64,000 nucleotides of DNA, from the NCBI RefSeq assembly GCF_014333615.1, contig NZ_JACSCY010000002.1, positions 1-64,000 on the forward strand, given 5' to 3'. Shown one piece after another: positions 1 to 8,523 of this stretch (position 1 is its first letter; the number at the start of each line of letters is the position of its first letter). A program made the translations under genes and the position numbers. The stretch comes from Hymenobacter citatus. GTDB taxonomy: Bacteria; Bacteroidota; Bacteroidia; Cytophagales; Hymenobacteraceae. Under the pieces are notes generated by a model that had not been told where the DNA came from, ran no database searches, and was given only the letters and a program-made list of their open reading frames with translations.

Positions 1-77
1 AGTGAGTGAGTGAGTGAGTGAGTGAGTGAGTGAGTGAGTGAGTGAGTGAGTGAGTGAGTGAGTGAGTGAGTGAGTGA
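1..77. repeat. AGTG tetranucleotide tandem repeat
   Basis: The window opens inside an uninterrupted run of the 4-base unit AGTG, about 19 copies, ending at base 77. The true left end lies outside the window. It sits about 35 bases before a promoter-like TACCTTTG and about 85 bases before the TatD-family gene. Similar GTGAGTGGTGAGT tracts flank several family A palindromes, so it may be the edge of such a repeat. Confidence 0.95.
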
Positions 78-111
78 ATCGGGGGTAGGAGGGTGCCATA
101 ACGGGATGCCT

Positions 112-119
112 TACCTTTG
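112..119 (+). promoter_or_regulatory. Putative -7 box TACCTTTG upstream of TatD gene
   Basis: TACCTTTG fits the Bacteroidota primary sigma factor -7 consensus TAnnTTTG and lies 41 bases before the GTG start of the TatD-family gene. No convincing -33 TTTG element was found. Confidence 0.45.
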
Positions 120-160
120 CACCTCGCTTTTGCCTTTCCACGCTTTACACTTCTCTCCTC

Positions 161-928
161 GTGCACCTCACCGATTCTCATGCCCATGTCTACTCCGAGC
201 AGTTCAAGCCTGACCGCGACGAGATGCTGCACCGGGCCTTTGAAGCAGGCGTGACGACCATCGTCATGCCCGCCATCGACCACACTACCCTCGATAGCAT
301 GCTCGAAACGGAAGCCCGGTTTCCGCAGCAATGCTTTGCCATGATGGGGCTGCATCCTACCTCTGTAAATCAGCATTTTGAGCGGGAGCTGTACGCCGTG
401 GAGGAGTGGTTAGGGAAGCGGCCCTTTGCCGCAGTAGGAGAGTGCGGCCTCGATCTGCACTGGGACAAAACCTACTTTGCTCAGCAGCAGGAAGCTCTGC
501 GTGTGCAGATCGATCTGGCCAAGAAGCACAACCTACCCCTAGTGCTGCACACCCGCGATGCTTTTCAGGAAACTGCCGACCTCATTGAAGCTGCCCAGGA
601 TGGCACGCTGCGCGGTGTGTTTCACTGCTTTTCGGGGAGCCCGGCCGAGGCCGCCCGCGCCATTTCACTAGGCTTCAAGCTGGGCATCGGTGGTGTAGCT
701 ACCTTCAAAAACGGCGGTGCCGATAAGTTTCTGCCTGGCCTCGACCTGGACCACCTACTACTGGAAACCGACTGCCCCTACCTGGCGCCGGTGCCGCACC
801 GCGGTAAGCGCAACGAGCCTGCCTATCTGCCGCTCATTGCGCACCGGGTGGCAGAGCTGCTAGGAAAAGATGTGGCAGAGGTAGCGGAAGCTACCACCCA
901 AAATGCTCAGGCATTATTCAACTTATAG
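161..928 (+). CDS. TatD family metal-dependent hydrolase (DNase)
   Basis: A 255-residue amidohydrolase-fold protein of the TatD/YcfH family, whose members act as Mg-dependent 3'-5' DNases or RNases in the cytoplasm. Visible family motifs are the N-terminal metal site DSHAHVY, GECGLDLHWD with the central glutamate, LHTRDA, HCFSG, and the C-terminal ETDCPYLAP. Length is normal for the family. The start is a GTG at 161 giving MHLTDSHAHV; no upstream ATG in frame would fit better. It precedes the asparaginase gene on the same strand with a 115-base gap. The exact substrate among TatD-like nucleases cannot be told from sequence. Confidence 0.93.
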   Translation: MHLTDSHAHVYSEQFKPDRDEMLHRAFEAGVTTIVMPAIDHTTLDSMLETEARFPQQCFAMMGLHPTSVNQHFERELYAVEEWLGKRPFAAVGECGLDLHWDKTYFAQQQEALRVQIDLAKKHNLPLVLHTRDAFQETADLIEAAQDGTLRGVFHCFSGSPAEAARAISLGFKLGIGGVATFKNGGADKFLPGLDLDHLLLETDCPYLAPVPHRGKRNEPAYLPLIAHRVAELLGKDVAEVAEATTQNAQALFNL

Positions 929-1043
929 CGTCGAGCATTGCCTACACGGCGTGTTGTTGCGCTCAGGGCAGGCCAAAAGAGGGGTAGAGTAGAATAGGGA
1001 AAGTGCCGATTGCCTGCTAGCTTGCCAACTCGGCCACACGGTT

Positions 1044-2156
1044 GTGTGGCCGGTTTCGTGCTCTTTCCTGCTGCCTTTGGACTCTTCTTACTTTAACATT
1101 GATACGGCTGCGCCGGCCACGCCCGAGGTTTCGGTACTTTTAATTTACACTGGCGGCACCGTGGGCATGGCCTACGACGACGATGGGTCGCTGGTGCCCA
1201 TGAAGTTTGCCAGCATCATGGGCAATATTCCGGAGTTGCGCCAATTTCGGATGCGCCTGACGGTGCACAGTCTCCCCACACCCATCGATTCTTCCAACGT
1301 GACGCCTACCATATGGGCTGAGCTGGTGCGCATCATCACCCATAATTACGACGCGTACGACGGCTTTGTGATTTTGCACGGCACCGATACGATGGCCTAC
1401 TCGGCCTCGGCGTTGAGCTTTATGCTGGAAAACCTAACCAAGCCCGTCATCTTCACCGGGGCGCAGCTACCCATCGGCCGCATCCGCACTGATGCCCGCA
1501 AAAACCTGCTCACGGCGTTGCAGCTGGCTTCGGCTCGCCACAAAACCACCGAGGCGGCCCGTATTCCTGAAGTGTGTATCTATTTCCACAATGTGCTGCT
1601 GCGTGGCAACCGCGCAAAAAAGGTAGAAAGCGGCCATTTCGATGCCTTTAAAAGCGAAAACCACCCGCCGTTGGTACGTGCCGGCATCGACCTGGAGTTC
1701 AACGATGCGGCCATCCGGCCGATGTCGGTGCTACCCCGCAAGTTCCACCAGCACCTCGACGAGCGGGTCGTGATTCTGAAGCTATTCCCAGGCATCAGCG
1801 AGCAGGCTGTGCGCGGTATTTTGGCCATTGATAATCTACGCGGCTGCGTACTCGAAACCTTCGGCTCGGGCAACGCCCCCACGGCGCCGTGGTTCACCGC
1901 TGCCCTACGCGAAGCCCTGGACCGGGGCCTACACATTCTCAACGTTAGCCAGTGCGATGAGGGCCGCGTGCAGCAAGGCCGCTACGAAACCAGCGCCCAT
2001 CTGCGCGACCTGGGCATTATCGGCGGCGACGACATCACCACCGAAGCGGCCGTGGCCAAGCTCATGTTTGTACTGGGCCTCAACCAGGCGGCCCCTACCA
2101 CCCGTCGCCTGCTAGCCCGCGACCTACGCGGCGAAATCTCCAACTGGGAGGAGTAA
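1044..2156 (+). CDS. ansA: Type I L-asparaginase
   Basis: Hydrolyses L-asparagine to aspartate and ammonia. The N-terminal catalytic threonine motif IYTGGTVGM and the second motif HGTDTMAYSASAL, holding the Thr-Asp pair, are both clear, followed by FTGAQLP typical of bacterial asparaginases. No signal peptide is evident, which fits the cytoplasmic type I (AnsA) group. The protein is 370 residues when read from GTG at 1044, but the first 28 or so residues are not family-like, so a later start is possible (for example TTG at about 1077). It ends about 100 bases before tRNA-Ser on the same strand. Confidence 0.92.
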   Translation: MWPVSCSFLLPLDSSYFNIDTAAPATPEVSVLLIYTGGTVGMAYDDDGSLVPMKFASIMGNIPELRQFRMRLTVHSLPTPIDSSNVTPTIWAELVRIITHNYDAYDGFVILHGTDTMAYSASALSFMLENLTKPVIFTGAQLPIGRIRTDARKNLLTALQLASARHKTTEAARIPEVCIYFHNVLLRGNRAKKVESGHFDAFKSENHPPLVRAGIDLEFNDAAIRPMSVLPRKFHQHLDERVVILKLFPGISEQAVRGILAIDNLRGCVLETFGSGNAPTAPWFTAALREALDRGLHILNVSQCDEGRVQQGRYETSAHLRDLGIIGGDDITTEAAVAKLMFVLGLNQAAPTTRRLLARDLRGEISNWEE

Positions 2157-2262
2157 GTAGAACCGAATTAGGATAGCCGACCACCGGCTAATTCGGCCCT
2201 AAACAGAAAGGCTGTTTGCGTTTCTGGTAAAAGCCGCGTTTCTTTGCGCCACCATTAGCCCT

Positions 2263-2350
2263 AGAGAGGTGTCCGAGTGGTCGAAGGAGCACGCCTGGAA
2301 AGTGTGTATAGCCCAAAAGGTTATCGTGGGTTCGAATCCCATCCTCTCTG
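2263..2350 (+). tRNA. tRNA-Ser (anticodon GGA)
   Basis: An 88-base class II tRNA. The acceptor stem AGAGAGG pairs with CCTCTCT, with G as discriminator base. The D-arm contains GTCCGAGTGGTCGAAGG, the anticodon GGA lies at 2297-2299 between CCT and AAG, there is a long variable arm, and the T-loop is TTCGAAT. The terminal CCA is not encoded; the next bases are CATG, so it must be added by the nucleotidyltransferase (one such gene is at 11301). A strong hairpin with a T-run follows at once. Confidence 0.97.
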
Positions 2351-2357
2351 CATGTAA

Positions 2358-2387
2358 CCCCATTTCCAAATTGGAATTGGGGTTTTT
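2358..2387 (+). terminator. Intrinsic terminator after tRNA-Ser
   Basis: CCCCATTTCCAA pairs with TTGGAATTGGGG (one mismatch) and is followed directly by TTTTT, eight bases after the tRNA 3' end. Confidence 0.85.
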
Positions 2388-2589
2388 GCTTTTCAGGGGC
2401 TCCATCTATAAGCACAAGTGCTGATACTGCGCTTAGCTTTCTGCTACGTTTCTGGCACAGAAACTAAAAGTTGATACGGTATACCCCGTTGCATCCTTCC
2501 TGCATAGGCTGGGCTATAGCCAGTATATAAGCCAAGCTATGTTGTCCTGATGCTGCACGTACTCGGAGTAGGTCCGCCCAGGTCTTTAG

Positions 2590-2640
2590 GTCAACACCAC
2601 AAAGTTGGTGGGTTTGCCCACAAACTTTGTGGTGTTGATC
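2590..2640. repeat. Long near-perfect hairpin in gene-free stretch 2388-2707
   Basis: The 320-base gap between the tRNA terminator and the next gene contains no convincing gene. Its main structure is a hairpin of about 23 base pairs with one mismatch: GTCAACACCACAAAGTT then GTGGG, a TTTG loop, CCCAC, then AAACTTTGTGGTGTTGA. There is no T-run, so it looks more like an inverted repeat than a terminator. A 66-codon open frame over it is not protein-like. Confidence 0.8.
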
Positions 2641-2707
2641 ACACGCCGTTGCTTGGGTCACGGAACCGGGGTTGCTTTAACGAGTCAACTACTCTCAACC
2701 TCCGTAT

Positions 2708-3457
2708 ATGAAGCGCTTTTGGTTTGTATTCCTGCTGACGAGCCGAGTGGCCATGAGCCAGACGCCGGACTCCGTAAAGACGACGAGTATTCCACCGAAG
2801 AGTAATTTCAAATTCGGTATTGTCAGTTCCATCAGCTTCTCACTCGCCGCTGTCAGTACACCCCACTTACGGTCTTATTTTCGCGCCAATGAAATCAAAC
2901 CTGCCCCCTTCTTCGGGCAGTTTGCGCATTGGAATGGTGGCTTTCGCTACAAACGGCTCAAGTTTATCTCGCAAGCTGGGCGCGGACTTGATATTTCGTT
3001 CATGGAGGGGCGTAAAGACGACAAGCGAGTAGCCCAGCAAGACCATGCAGATTATACGGGTTTTATGCTGGGCTACGATGTGCTGAACGCCCGCAACCGC
3101 CGCCTCTACCTCAATGTTGGCACCGGCGCTATCACGTACAAATACAGCGTCTACCGTCGCACTCCGCAGATTGTTGACTGGCAGGACCTGACGCAATACA
3201 GCCAGCCGGGTGCTATTCCTTCTCTGACCCTGACCAACCAGTACCTCGACGTCAACTTGGAGTTGACCCAGCGGGAAAAACGCAAACGCAGCGCCGAATA
3301 TATGCTTCGCGTGGGCTACCGGCGGGGACTGCGCCCGCAGGCGTGGGAGTCGGATGCCTTCTTGCTACAAGGAGCACCAACCGACCGCATTAGCCAATTC
3401 TATCTACAGATCGGCTATAACTTTTCCCTCAACTTCGACCGAGTGGCAGACCTATGA
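2708..3457 (+). CDS. Hypothetical exported protein, probably outer-membrane beta-barrel
   Basis: I do not recognise a named family. The 249-residue product starts with a plausible signal peptide (MKRFWFVFLLTS, then a cleavage region near MSQTPD). The rest alternates hydrophobic and polar residues and is rich in aromatics (for example FGQFAHWNGGFRYKRLKF and the C-terminal FYLQIGYNFSLNF), as in small Bacteroidota outer-membrane beta-barrels. Its stop overlaps the ATG of the next gene by four bases, so the two are probably translationally coupled. The ATG at 2708 is the first start giving a signal sequence. Confidence 0.7.
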   Translation: MKRFWFVFLLTSRVAMSQTPDSVKTTSIPPKSNFKFGIVSSISFSLAAVSTPHLRSYFRANEIKPAPFFGQFAHWNGGFRYKRLKFISQAGRGLDISFMEGRKDDKRVAQQDHADYTGFMLGYDVLNARNRRLYLNVGTGAITYKYSVYRRTPQIVDWQDLTQYSQPGAIPSLTLTNQYLDVNLELTQREKRKRSAEYMLRVGYRRGLRPQAWESDAFLLQGAPTDRISQFYLQIGYNFSLNFDRVADL

Positions 3458-3864
3458 AAGCGCACTTGCTAGTGCAGGTGTGGCTGCTCCTGAGCGGCCT
3501 AACCTTCGATGCCGGGCAAAGCCGTAGGCCGCAAGCACGCCTCATTATTTATCGCACGCGCGAGTTTGGCGGCGCTACCTATAACATTACTCTCAACGAC
3601 CAAAAGCTGGGAAAGCTGCCGACCAACCGGTACATGCAGGTTGAGTTACCACCGGGGCGAATAAAAATAGAGTCGATTGGGGATTACTTTACCGAAAATC
3701 AGACCTTGTGGATTGATGCTCACCCCAGTCGTACCTATTATGTTAAAGCAATTGAAGAAGTTGATTTCCTAAGCCAGACGCTCCTGCTCGCGCCCGTTGA
3801 CAACGAGCAGGCCCAACGAGAGTTACAGGGCATCAAACCAATACGTTTGCCCCGCCCCAATTAA
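3454..3864 (+). CDS. Hypothetical exported DUF2846-like protein
   Basis: A 136-residue protein with an N-terminal hydrophobic segment (VQVWLLLSGLTF) and a small beta-rich domain. The order ARLIIYR, then TYNITLNDQKLGKLP, then an ELPPG turn and TYYVKAIEEV resembles DUF2846-type periplasmic or lipoprotein domains, though the first cysteine of a lipobox is absent. It overlaps the upstream barrel-like gene by four bases and precedes the LytS-type kinase by nine, suggesting one transcript. Function is unknown; the DUF2846 resemblance is tentative. Confidence 0.65.
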   Translation: MKAHLLVQVWLLLSGLTFDAGQSRRPQARLIIYRTREFGGATYNITLNDQKLGKLPTNRYMQVELPPGRIKIESIGDYFTENQTLWIDAHPSRTYYVKAIEEVDFLSQTLLLAPVDNEQAQRELQGIKPIRLPRPN

Positions 3865-3873
3865 GTGTCTTCT

Positions 3874-4886
3874 ATGTCCCTGTCCCGGCAGACCACTGCC
3901 TTACTTTTCGGCGTTACGCTCACCAGCCTGCTGGCTTACTGGGGGTGGTTGCTCTACGTGGGGTATGGCAACATGAGGAAGCCGCGCCCGACATCGGAGG
4001 CCTAGCCCGGTACCTGCTGGGCATCGGGCTGCTGCTCGCCGGTTTGGGAGCCGTGGCCCACCTCAATTATCGGTGGGCGTTTCGACAGTGGATGCTTCGC
4101 CGTGAAACCGTATGGGTGTACTGGACGTGGCTGTGCGGGCTGGCGTGGCTGCTGTTTGAGCTGCTACAGGTTCGAACAGACCATGTGCCCGACTTTATCG
4201 ACGAAAACCTGCTGGTAACCGCCGTGCTTCTGGCCTTGATCGTGGCCTATGGCTACGTAGCCGATTCGTTTCGGACCCGCCGGGCCCAAGACCACCTGCT
4301 ACAGCAAAAGATGGAGGCCGAGCTAACGGCGCTCAAGGCTCAGGTGAACCCGCACTTTCTCTTCAATGCCCTGAATACCATCTACAACGAGGCGCAGCGC
4401 GTCGATAATGGGACGGTAGCCGACCTGATTCAGCAGCTCGCGGGCATCATGCGCTTCACCCTGCAAGAGTCGAAACAGCCGCTAACGTCTATTGAAAATG
4501 AGTTTTCGTTTCTGGAAAAATACCTGGCGCTGCAACGCGCCCGCCTCCCGCAGCGCGACACCCTGCGCGTGTCGACCCAGCTGGAATGGGATGGTCAACC
4601 GGCTTCCATTGCCCCGTTGCTGCTGATTCCGTTTATCGAAAACGCCTACCAGTACGGCATTAGCTTCGTTCAGCCATCGTACATCGACTTACAGATAGCC
4701 GTAGAGAACCGCCGCTTGCGCATGCGGCTAGCCAACAGTATTGCTCCGGCAGCAGCCCGGCTTGGTCTGGGTACTGGTATTGCCACGGCAAGGCAGCGAC
4801 TGGCCCTGATGTATGCCAACCGTCATCAACTCGATATCCAGCAAACAGACGATTCTTTCACTATATCTCTTGCCCTTGATCTATAG
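3874..4886 (+). CDS. LytS/YehU-type sensor histidine kinase, apparently frameshifted near its N-terminus
   Basis: Membrane histidine kinase of the His_kinase (PF06580) class. The phosphoacceptor lies in QVNPHFLFNALN, followed by the FLEKYLALQRAR region and a degenerate ATPase domain (PFIENAYQYG, then GTGIATARQRL). The open kinase frame has its first usable start, a GTG, at 3945 (313 residues), but the natural start seems to be ATG 3874 in another frame. That frame encodes MSLSRQTTALLFGVTLTSLL, a good first membrane helix, and stops at 4005. The same stretch read in the kinase frame is not membrane-like. A single missing base between about 3941 and 4000 would join the two. It is 6 bases from its LytTR partner. 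Confidence 0.85.
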
Positions 4887-4892
4887 GTATTT

Positions 4893-5585
4893 ATGCTACA
4901 TGCCATTGCCATTGATGATGAGCCCGCCGCTCTGGAGGTACTGGAGCGCTATGCCGCCAAGGTGCCCTTTTTGCAGCTCACCCACACCTTTCTCAGCACC
5001 ACCGAGGCGCTAACCTGCCTGCACACCCAACGCGTCGACCTCTTGTTTTTAGACATTCAAATGCCCGACGTGCTCGGTCTGGATTTTTCCCGGTTGGTAG
5101 CACCCTTGCAAAAGCCCATCGTGTTCACAACGGCGTATGCCGAACACGCGGTTGAGGGCTTCGCCGTGCAAGCGCTCGACTACCTGCTCAAGCCCATTGA
5201 GTTCGGCCGATTTTTGCAGGCCTGCAACCGGGCATACGCCCACGTAATGCCTGCACGCGAAGGTGCGCCCGGTATCTTCGTCAAAGATGGCTACGATTGG
5301 ATTCGGGTCAACGTGGAGCAGGTGCTTTACATTCACTCGGATACCAACCTGCTATTCATTCAGGAGCAGGACCGGCAGGTGAGCACCCGCATGACCCTAG
5401 CGGACATGCTGGCTACCTTGCCGGCCGAAGAATTCATCCGCATTCACAAATCGTACATCGTAGCGCTAAAGGCGATTCGTAAAATCGAGCGTCATCAGGT
5501 GACTGTCGGCACAGTCACGATTCCGCTTGCAGAGAGCTACCGGGAGGCATTGCAAAATCGTTTATTAAAAAAGAACGTTCGTTGA
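4893..5585 (+). CDS. LytTR-family response regulator
   Basis: A 230-residue cytoplasmic transcription factor with an N-terminal receiver domain (acidic pair DDE at 8-10, phosphoacceptor D54 in LFLDIQMPD, conserved Lys in LLKPIEF) and a C-terminal LytTR DNA-binding domain (FVKDGYDWIRV, then EEFIRIHKSYIVALKAI and IPLAESYREAL). It follows the LytS-type kinase by 6 bases and is its obvious partner. The target genes are not known; the two exported proteins just upstream may be in the same transcript. Transcription ends at the 24-bp hairpin at 5620-5669. Confidence 0.94.
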   Translation: MLHAIAIDDEPAALEVLERYAAKVPFLQLTHTFLSTTEALTCLHTQRVDLLFLDIQMPDVLGLDFSRLVAPLQKPIVFTTAYAEHAVEGFAVQALDYLLKPIEFGRFLQACNRAYAHVMPAREGAPGIFVKDGYDWIRVNVEQVLYIHSDTNLLFIQEQDRQVSTRMTLADMLATLPAEEFIRIHKSYIVALKAIRKIERHQVTVGTVTIPLAESYREALQNRLLKKNVR

Positions 5586-5619
5586 AAGTGGCGACTTGTT
5601 TGACTGAGTACCAAGTTTC

Positions 5620-5669
5620 ATAACGAAGAAGGCCTCCATGCTTTTAAGCATGGAGGCCTTCTTCGTTAT
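5620..5669. terminator. Bidirectional terminator hairpin between convergent genes
   Basis: A perfect palindrome: ATAACGAAGAAGGCCTCCAT is mirrored by its complement around the centre CTTTTAAG, giving a 24-bp stem. It separates the response regulator from the convergent iscA. It lacks a long T-run, so it may act by structure alone. Confidence 0.75.
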
Positions 5670-5680
5670 AGATTCAGCAA

Positions 5681-6007
5681 CTACACTGAGAAACTCTCGC
5701 CGCAGCCGCAGGTACGGCTGGCATTGGGGTTGTCAAAATAGAAGCCTTTACCATTTAGCCCGTCCGAGAAATCAAGTTCAGTGCCGGCGAGGTAAAGGAA
5801 GCTTTTCATGTCTACCACCACCCGCACGCCTTTGTCCTCAAACTCCTGGTCCATGGGTTTCACTTCATTGTCGAAGTCTAGCTTATAGGACAAGCCCGAG
5901 CAACCGCCGCCTGCCACCGATGCACGCAACCGGTAGGTAGCATCCAACTCAGCATCGCGCATGAGATGTTCAATTTTATCTTTTGCCTTGTCAGAAACAG
6001 TAATCAT
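5681..6007 (-). CDS. iscA: Iron-sulfur cluster assembly protein IscA/HesB family
   Basis: A 108-residue A-type carrier protein that receives Fe-S clusters and passes them to target enzymes in the cytoplasm. The three family cysteines are present: C36 in GGGCSGLSY and C100/C102 in the C-terminal CGCGESF. It is read toward the response regulator and lies downstream of iscU and iscS on the same strand, in the order iscS-iscU-iscA, but with gaps of over 100 bases on each side. A hairpin at 6109-6152 ends the iscU unit before it, so it may have its own promoter. Confidence 0.96.
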   Translation of the reverse strand: MITVSDKAKDKIEHLMRDAELDATYRLRASVAGGGCSGLSYKLDFDNEVKPMDQEFEDKGVRVVVDMKSFLYLAGTELDFSDGLNGKGFYFDNPNASRTCGCGESFSV

Positions 6008-6108
6008 GGCAGTAAGGGTAGGGGTAAGCGAAGCTAGCCGATGTGGCCATTCTTATTACAAAAGTACACCTTGAAAGGTTTAGTTTATCTGATACGTTTC
6101 TAAATAAT

Positions 6109-6152
6109 AAAGGGTAGGAAGCAATAGCCCTTTCGGCTGCTTCCTACCCTTT
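6109..6152 (-). terminator. Hairpin downstream of iscU
   Basis: AAAGGGTAGGAAGCA and its exact complement TGCTTCCTACCCTTT form a 15-bp stem around a 14-base loop. On the minus strand it is followed by TTATTATTTAG, so it may terminate the iscS-iscU transcript. Confidence 0.65.
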
Positions 6153-6186
6153 ACAACATTATCCGTCCGGTGTAACCGGAGCTACC

Positions 6187-6603
6187 TTAGTGGTGTGACT
6201 TCTCCAGCTCTAATGCTGGCAAGCCGTTCTTTACGCGGTAGTCGTTGATAGCCGATTTGATGGCATCTTCAGCCAACACTGAGCAGTGGATTTTCACGGG
6301 CGGCAAAGCCAGCTCTTCCACAATCTCCATGTTGTCAATAGCCAACGCCTCATCCACGGTTTTGCCTTTCAGCCATTCCGTTGCCAGCGACGAAGAAGCA
6401 ATAGCCGAGCCGCAGCCGAACGTTTTGAATTTGGCGTCGGTGATGGTGTTGGTGGCTTCGTCTACCTCGATTTGCAGGCGCATTACGTCGCCGCACTCAG
6501 GAGCACCTACTAGGCCAGTACCTACGGTTTTCTTGCTTTTGTCCAGCGTGCCCACGTTGCGGGGGTTGCTGTAGTGGTCAATTACTTTATCAGAGTAAGC
6601 CAT
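6187..6603 (-). CDS. iscU: Fe-S cluster scaffold protein IscU
   Basis: A 138-residue scaffold on which [2Fe-2S] clusters are built from sulfur delivered by IscS. The three ligand cysteines are C37 (APECGDVM, with the neighbouring aspartate), C64 (FGCGSAIASSS) and C107 (IHCSVLAEDA). The chaperone-recognition motif is LPPVK, as in classic IscU, which separates it from SufU. Length is standard. It is encoded downstream of iscS on the same strand, separated by an AT-rich repeat of about 110 bases. Confidence 0.97.
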   Translation of the reverse strand: MAYSDKVIDHYSNPRNVGTLDKSKKTVGTGLVGAPECGDVMRLQIEVDEATNTITDAKFKTFGCGSAIASSSLATEWLKGKTVDEALAIDNMEIVEELALPPVKIHCSVLAEDAIKSAINDYRVKNGLPALELEKSHH

Positions 6604-6608
6604 GACGT

Positions 6609-6718
6609 TGTCAATTAAGAATTAAAAATTAAGAATTAGAAAATTGAGTTTCAAATCAAAAGATGGTCATGCGGATGAATCACCTTTCGATTTTTAATTC
6701 TCAATTTTTAATTGATTC
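6609..6718. repeat. AT-rich inverted repeat between iscS and iscU
   Basis: TCAATTAAGAATTAAAAATT at the left is answered by TTTTTAATTCTCAATTTTTAATTGA at the right, with an unremarkable centre. Its base composition is far below that of the flanking genes. A related AATTAAGAATTA stretch occurs at 63912-63956, so this is a dispersed repeat. Confidence 0.75.
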
Positions 6719-7932
6719 TAGTGTTCTGCCCACTCAATAGAGTTGAGGTCGATGCCTTCTTTGTGCATCTCCCACAGCGGCGACATTTCGCGGAGCTTGG
6801 TTACGGCTTCTTTTACGTGGCCGATAGCGTATTCGATTTGCTCGTCGGTGGTGAAGCGCGACAGGCCGAAGCGTAGCGAGGAGTGTGCCAAGTCGTCGCT
6901 CAGGCCCAGGGCCTTCAGCACATAGCTGGGTTCCAGCGAAGCCGACGTGCAAGCCGAACCCGACGATACCGCCAAGTCCTTCACGCCCATCATCAGGCCT
7001 TCGCCTTCTACATACTTGAAGCTGATGTTGGCTACGTGGGGTAGGCGGCGCTCCACCGAACCGTTTACGTAGCTTTCTTCCAGCGTCAGCAGTTCTTTTT
7101 CGAGATGGTCGCGTAGCTTGCTTAGGCGCTCCGCGTCCTGGGCCATTTCGAGGCGGGCCAGTTCACAGGCTTTGCCAAAACCTACGATGCCGGGCACGTT
7201 CAGCGTACCGGAGCGCATGCCGCGCTCGTGGCCGCCGCCGTCCATCTGGGCCGTCACCTTCACGCGGGGCGATTTGCGCCGCACGTATAAAGCGCCTACC
7301 CCTTTAGGGCCGTACATTTTGTGAGCCGTGAAAGCCATCAGGTCAATGCCGTCAGCGATAACGTCTACAGGAATCTTGCCTACTGCCTGCGTGCCGTCGG
7401 TCATGAACAGCGCGCCGTGCTTGTGGGCAATCTTGGCAATTTCCTGGATGGGCTGAATCGTGCCGGTTTCATTGTTGCCATACATGATAGTCACCAGAAT
7501 CGTTTCGGGTGTCATGGCGGCTTCCAACTCTTCCAGGCTAATCAGACCCTGCTCATTTACGGGCAGGTAAGTAACCCTGCCGCCCAGCTTTTCGATGTGC
7601 TTGCAGGTGTCGAGCACTGCTTTGTGCTCGGTAGTAGCCGTAATAACGTGGTTGCCCTTCTGGGCGTACATTTCAAACACGCCTTTGATAGCGAGGTTGT
7701 CCGACTCTGTGGCGCCCGAAGTGAAGATAATCTCCTTTGGGTCGCAATGAATCAGCTGCGCGATTTGCTCGCGGGCGTAGTCCACAGCTTCCTCAGCGGC
7801 CCAACCAAAGGGGTGGTTGCGAGATGCTGCGTTGCCGTATACTTCTGTGAAGAACGGTATCATGGCATCCAGCACCCGCGGGTCGAGAGGGGTAGTGGCG
7901 TTGTTGTCGAGGTAGATAGGTAGCTTGAGCAT
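6718..7932 (-). CDS. iscS: Cysteine desulfurase IscS
   Basis: A 404-residue PLP enzyme that removes sulfur from cysteine and hands it to IscU. Motifs: YLDNNATTP at the N-terminus, [14 protein letters not shown], the PLP lysine K205 in [11 protein letters not shown], the R..SGT motif in [12 protein letters not shown], and the catalytic loop cysteine C328 in SSGSACTS. Length and motif spacing match group I IscS. It starts the iscS-iscU series; the 7933-8054 gap upstream is shared with the divergent methylmalonyl-CoA epimerase gene and must hold both promoters. Confidence 0.97.
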   Translation of the reverse strand: MLKLPIYLDNNATTPLDPRVLDAMIPFFTEVYGNAASRNHPFGWAAEEAVDYAREQIAQLIHCDPKEIIFTSGATESDNLAIKGVFEMYAQKGNHVITATTEHKAVLDTCKHIEKLGGRVTYLPVNEQGLISLEELEAAMTPETILVTIMYGNNETGTIQPIQEIAKIAHKHGALFMTDGTQAVGKIPVDVIADGIDLMAFTAHKMYGPKGVGALYVRRKSPRVKVTAQMDGGGHERGMRSGTLNVPGIVGFGKACELARLEMAQDAERLSKLRDHLEKELLTLEESYVNGSVERRLPHVANISFKYVEGEGLMMGVKDLAVSSGSACTSASLEPSYVLKALGLSDDLAHSSLRFGLSRFTTDEQIEYAIGHVKEAVTKLREMSPLWEMHKEGIDLNSIEWAEH

Positions 7933-8078
7933 GGCTCGGAGTCAGTGAGTTCAGCGGAGAATCATTCGCATCTAGAACAGCAAAACTACTAAAGAGGTTT
8001 TACTTTGCCAGTGTAAATGTCTTTATAATCCTAATACTGCTATAGAGGCCTTCTATGGCTCCTTCGCTACAACCACGC

Positions 8079-8489
8079 ATGCTCACCAACCTCGAACATT
8101 TGGGCCTAGCCGTCCACGACCTGAAAGCTGCCACGACACTCTACACCACGCTGCTCGGCGTGGCGCCCTACAAGCAAGAGCATGTAGCCAGCGAAGCCGT
8201 GGATACCGTGTTTTTTAAAGTAGGTGGATCCAAAATTGAGCTGCTAGCTGGCACTTCCGCGGATAGTGCTATCACCAAATACTTGCTCAAAAAGCCCGAG
8301 GGCATTCACCACGTGGCGTTTGAGGTAGATGATATTTGGGCCGAAATGGCGCGGCTGCGGGCCGAGGGCTTTGTACTGCTCAGCGAGGAGCCCAAGCGTG
8401 GCGCCGACAACAAGCTCGTCTGCTTTGTGCACCCAAAAAGCGCAGCCGGCGTGTTGGTAGAGCTGTGCCAGACTATAGTGGTAGAGTAG
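8079..8489 (+). CDS. mce: Methylmalonyl-CoA epimerase
   Basis: Interconverts (S)- and (R)-methylmalonyl-CoA in propionate metabolism. A small glyoxalase-fold protein with the expected metal ligands: His in LEHLGLAV at the N-terminus, His in GIHHVAFEV mid-protein, and Glu in VLVELCQ at the C-terminus. Homologues usually begin MLTNLEH, so ATG 8079 (136 residues) is preferred; ATG 8055 would add eight residues. It is divergent from iscS and convergent with the glycosyltransferase gene 34 bases further on. No mutase genes are in the window. Confidence 0.93.
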   Translation: MLTNLEHLGLAVHDLKAATTLYTTLLGVAPYKQEHVASEAVDTVFFKVGGSKIELLAGTSADSAITKYLLKKPEGIHHVAFEVDDIWAEMARLRAEGFVLLSEEPKRGADNKLVCFVHPKSAAGVLVELCQTIVVE

Positions 8490-8523
8490 CGCCAAGGCCA
8501 TTTATTTGCTGATGCAGGGTGCG

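Noticed and set aside
2188..2415. ORFs of 68 to 75 codons antisense over tRNA-Ser
   Set aside because: They cover a clear tRNA and terminator, so are chance frames.
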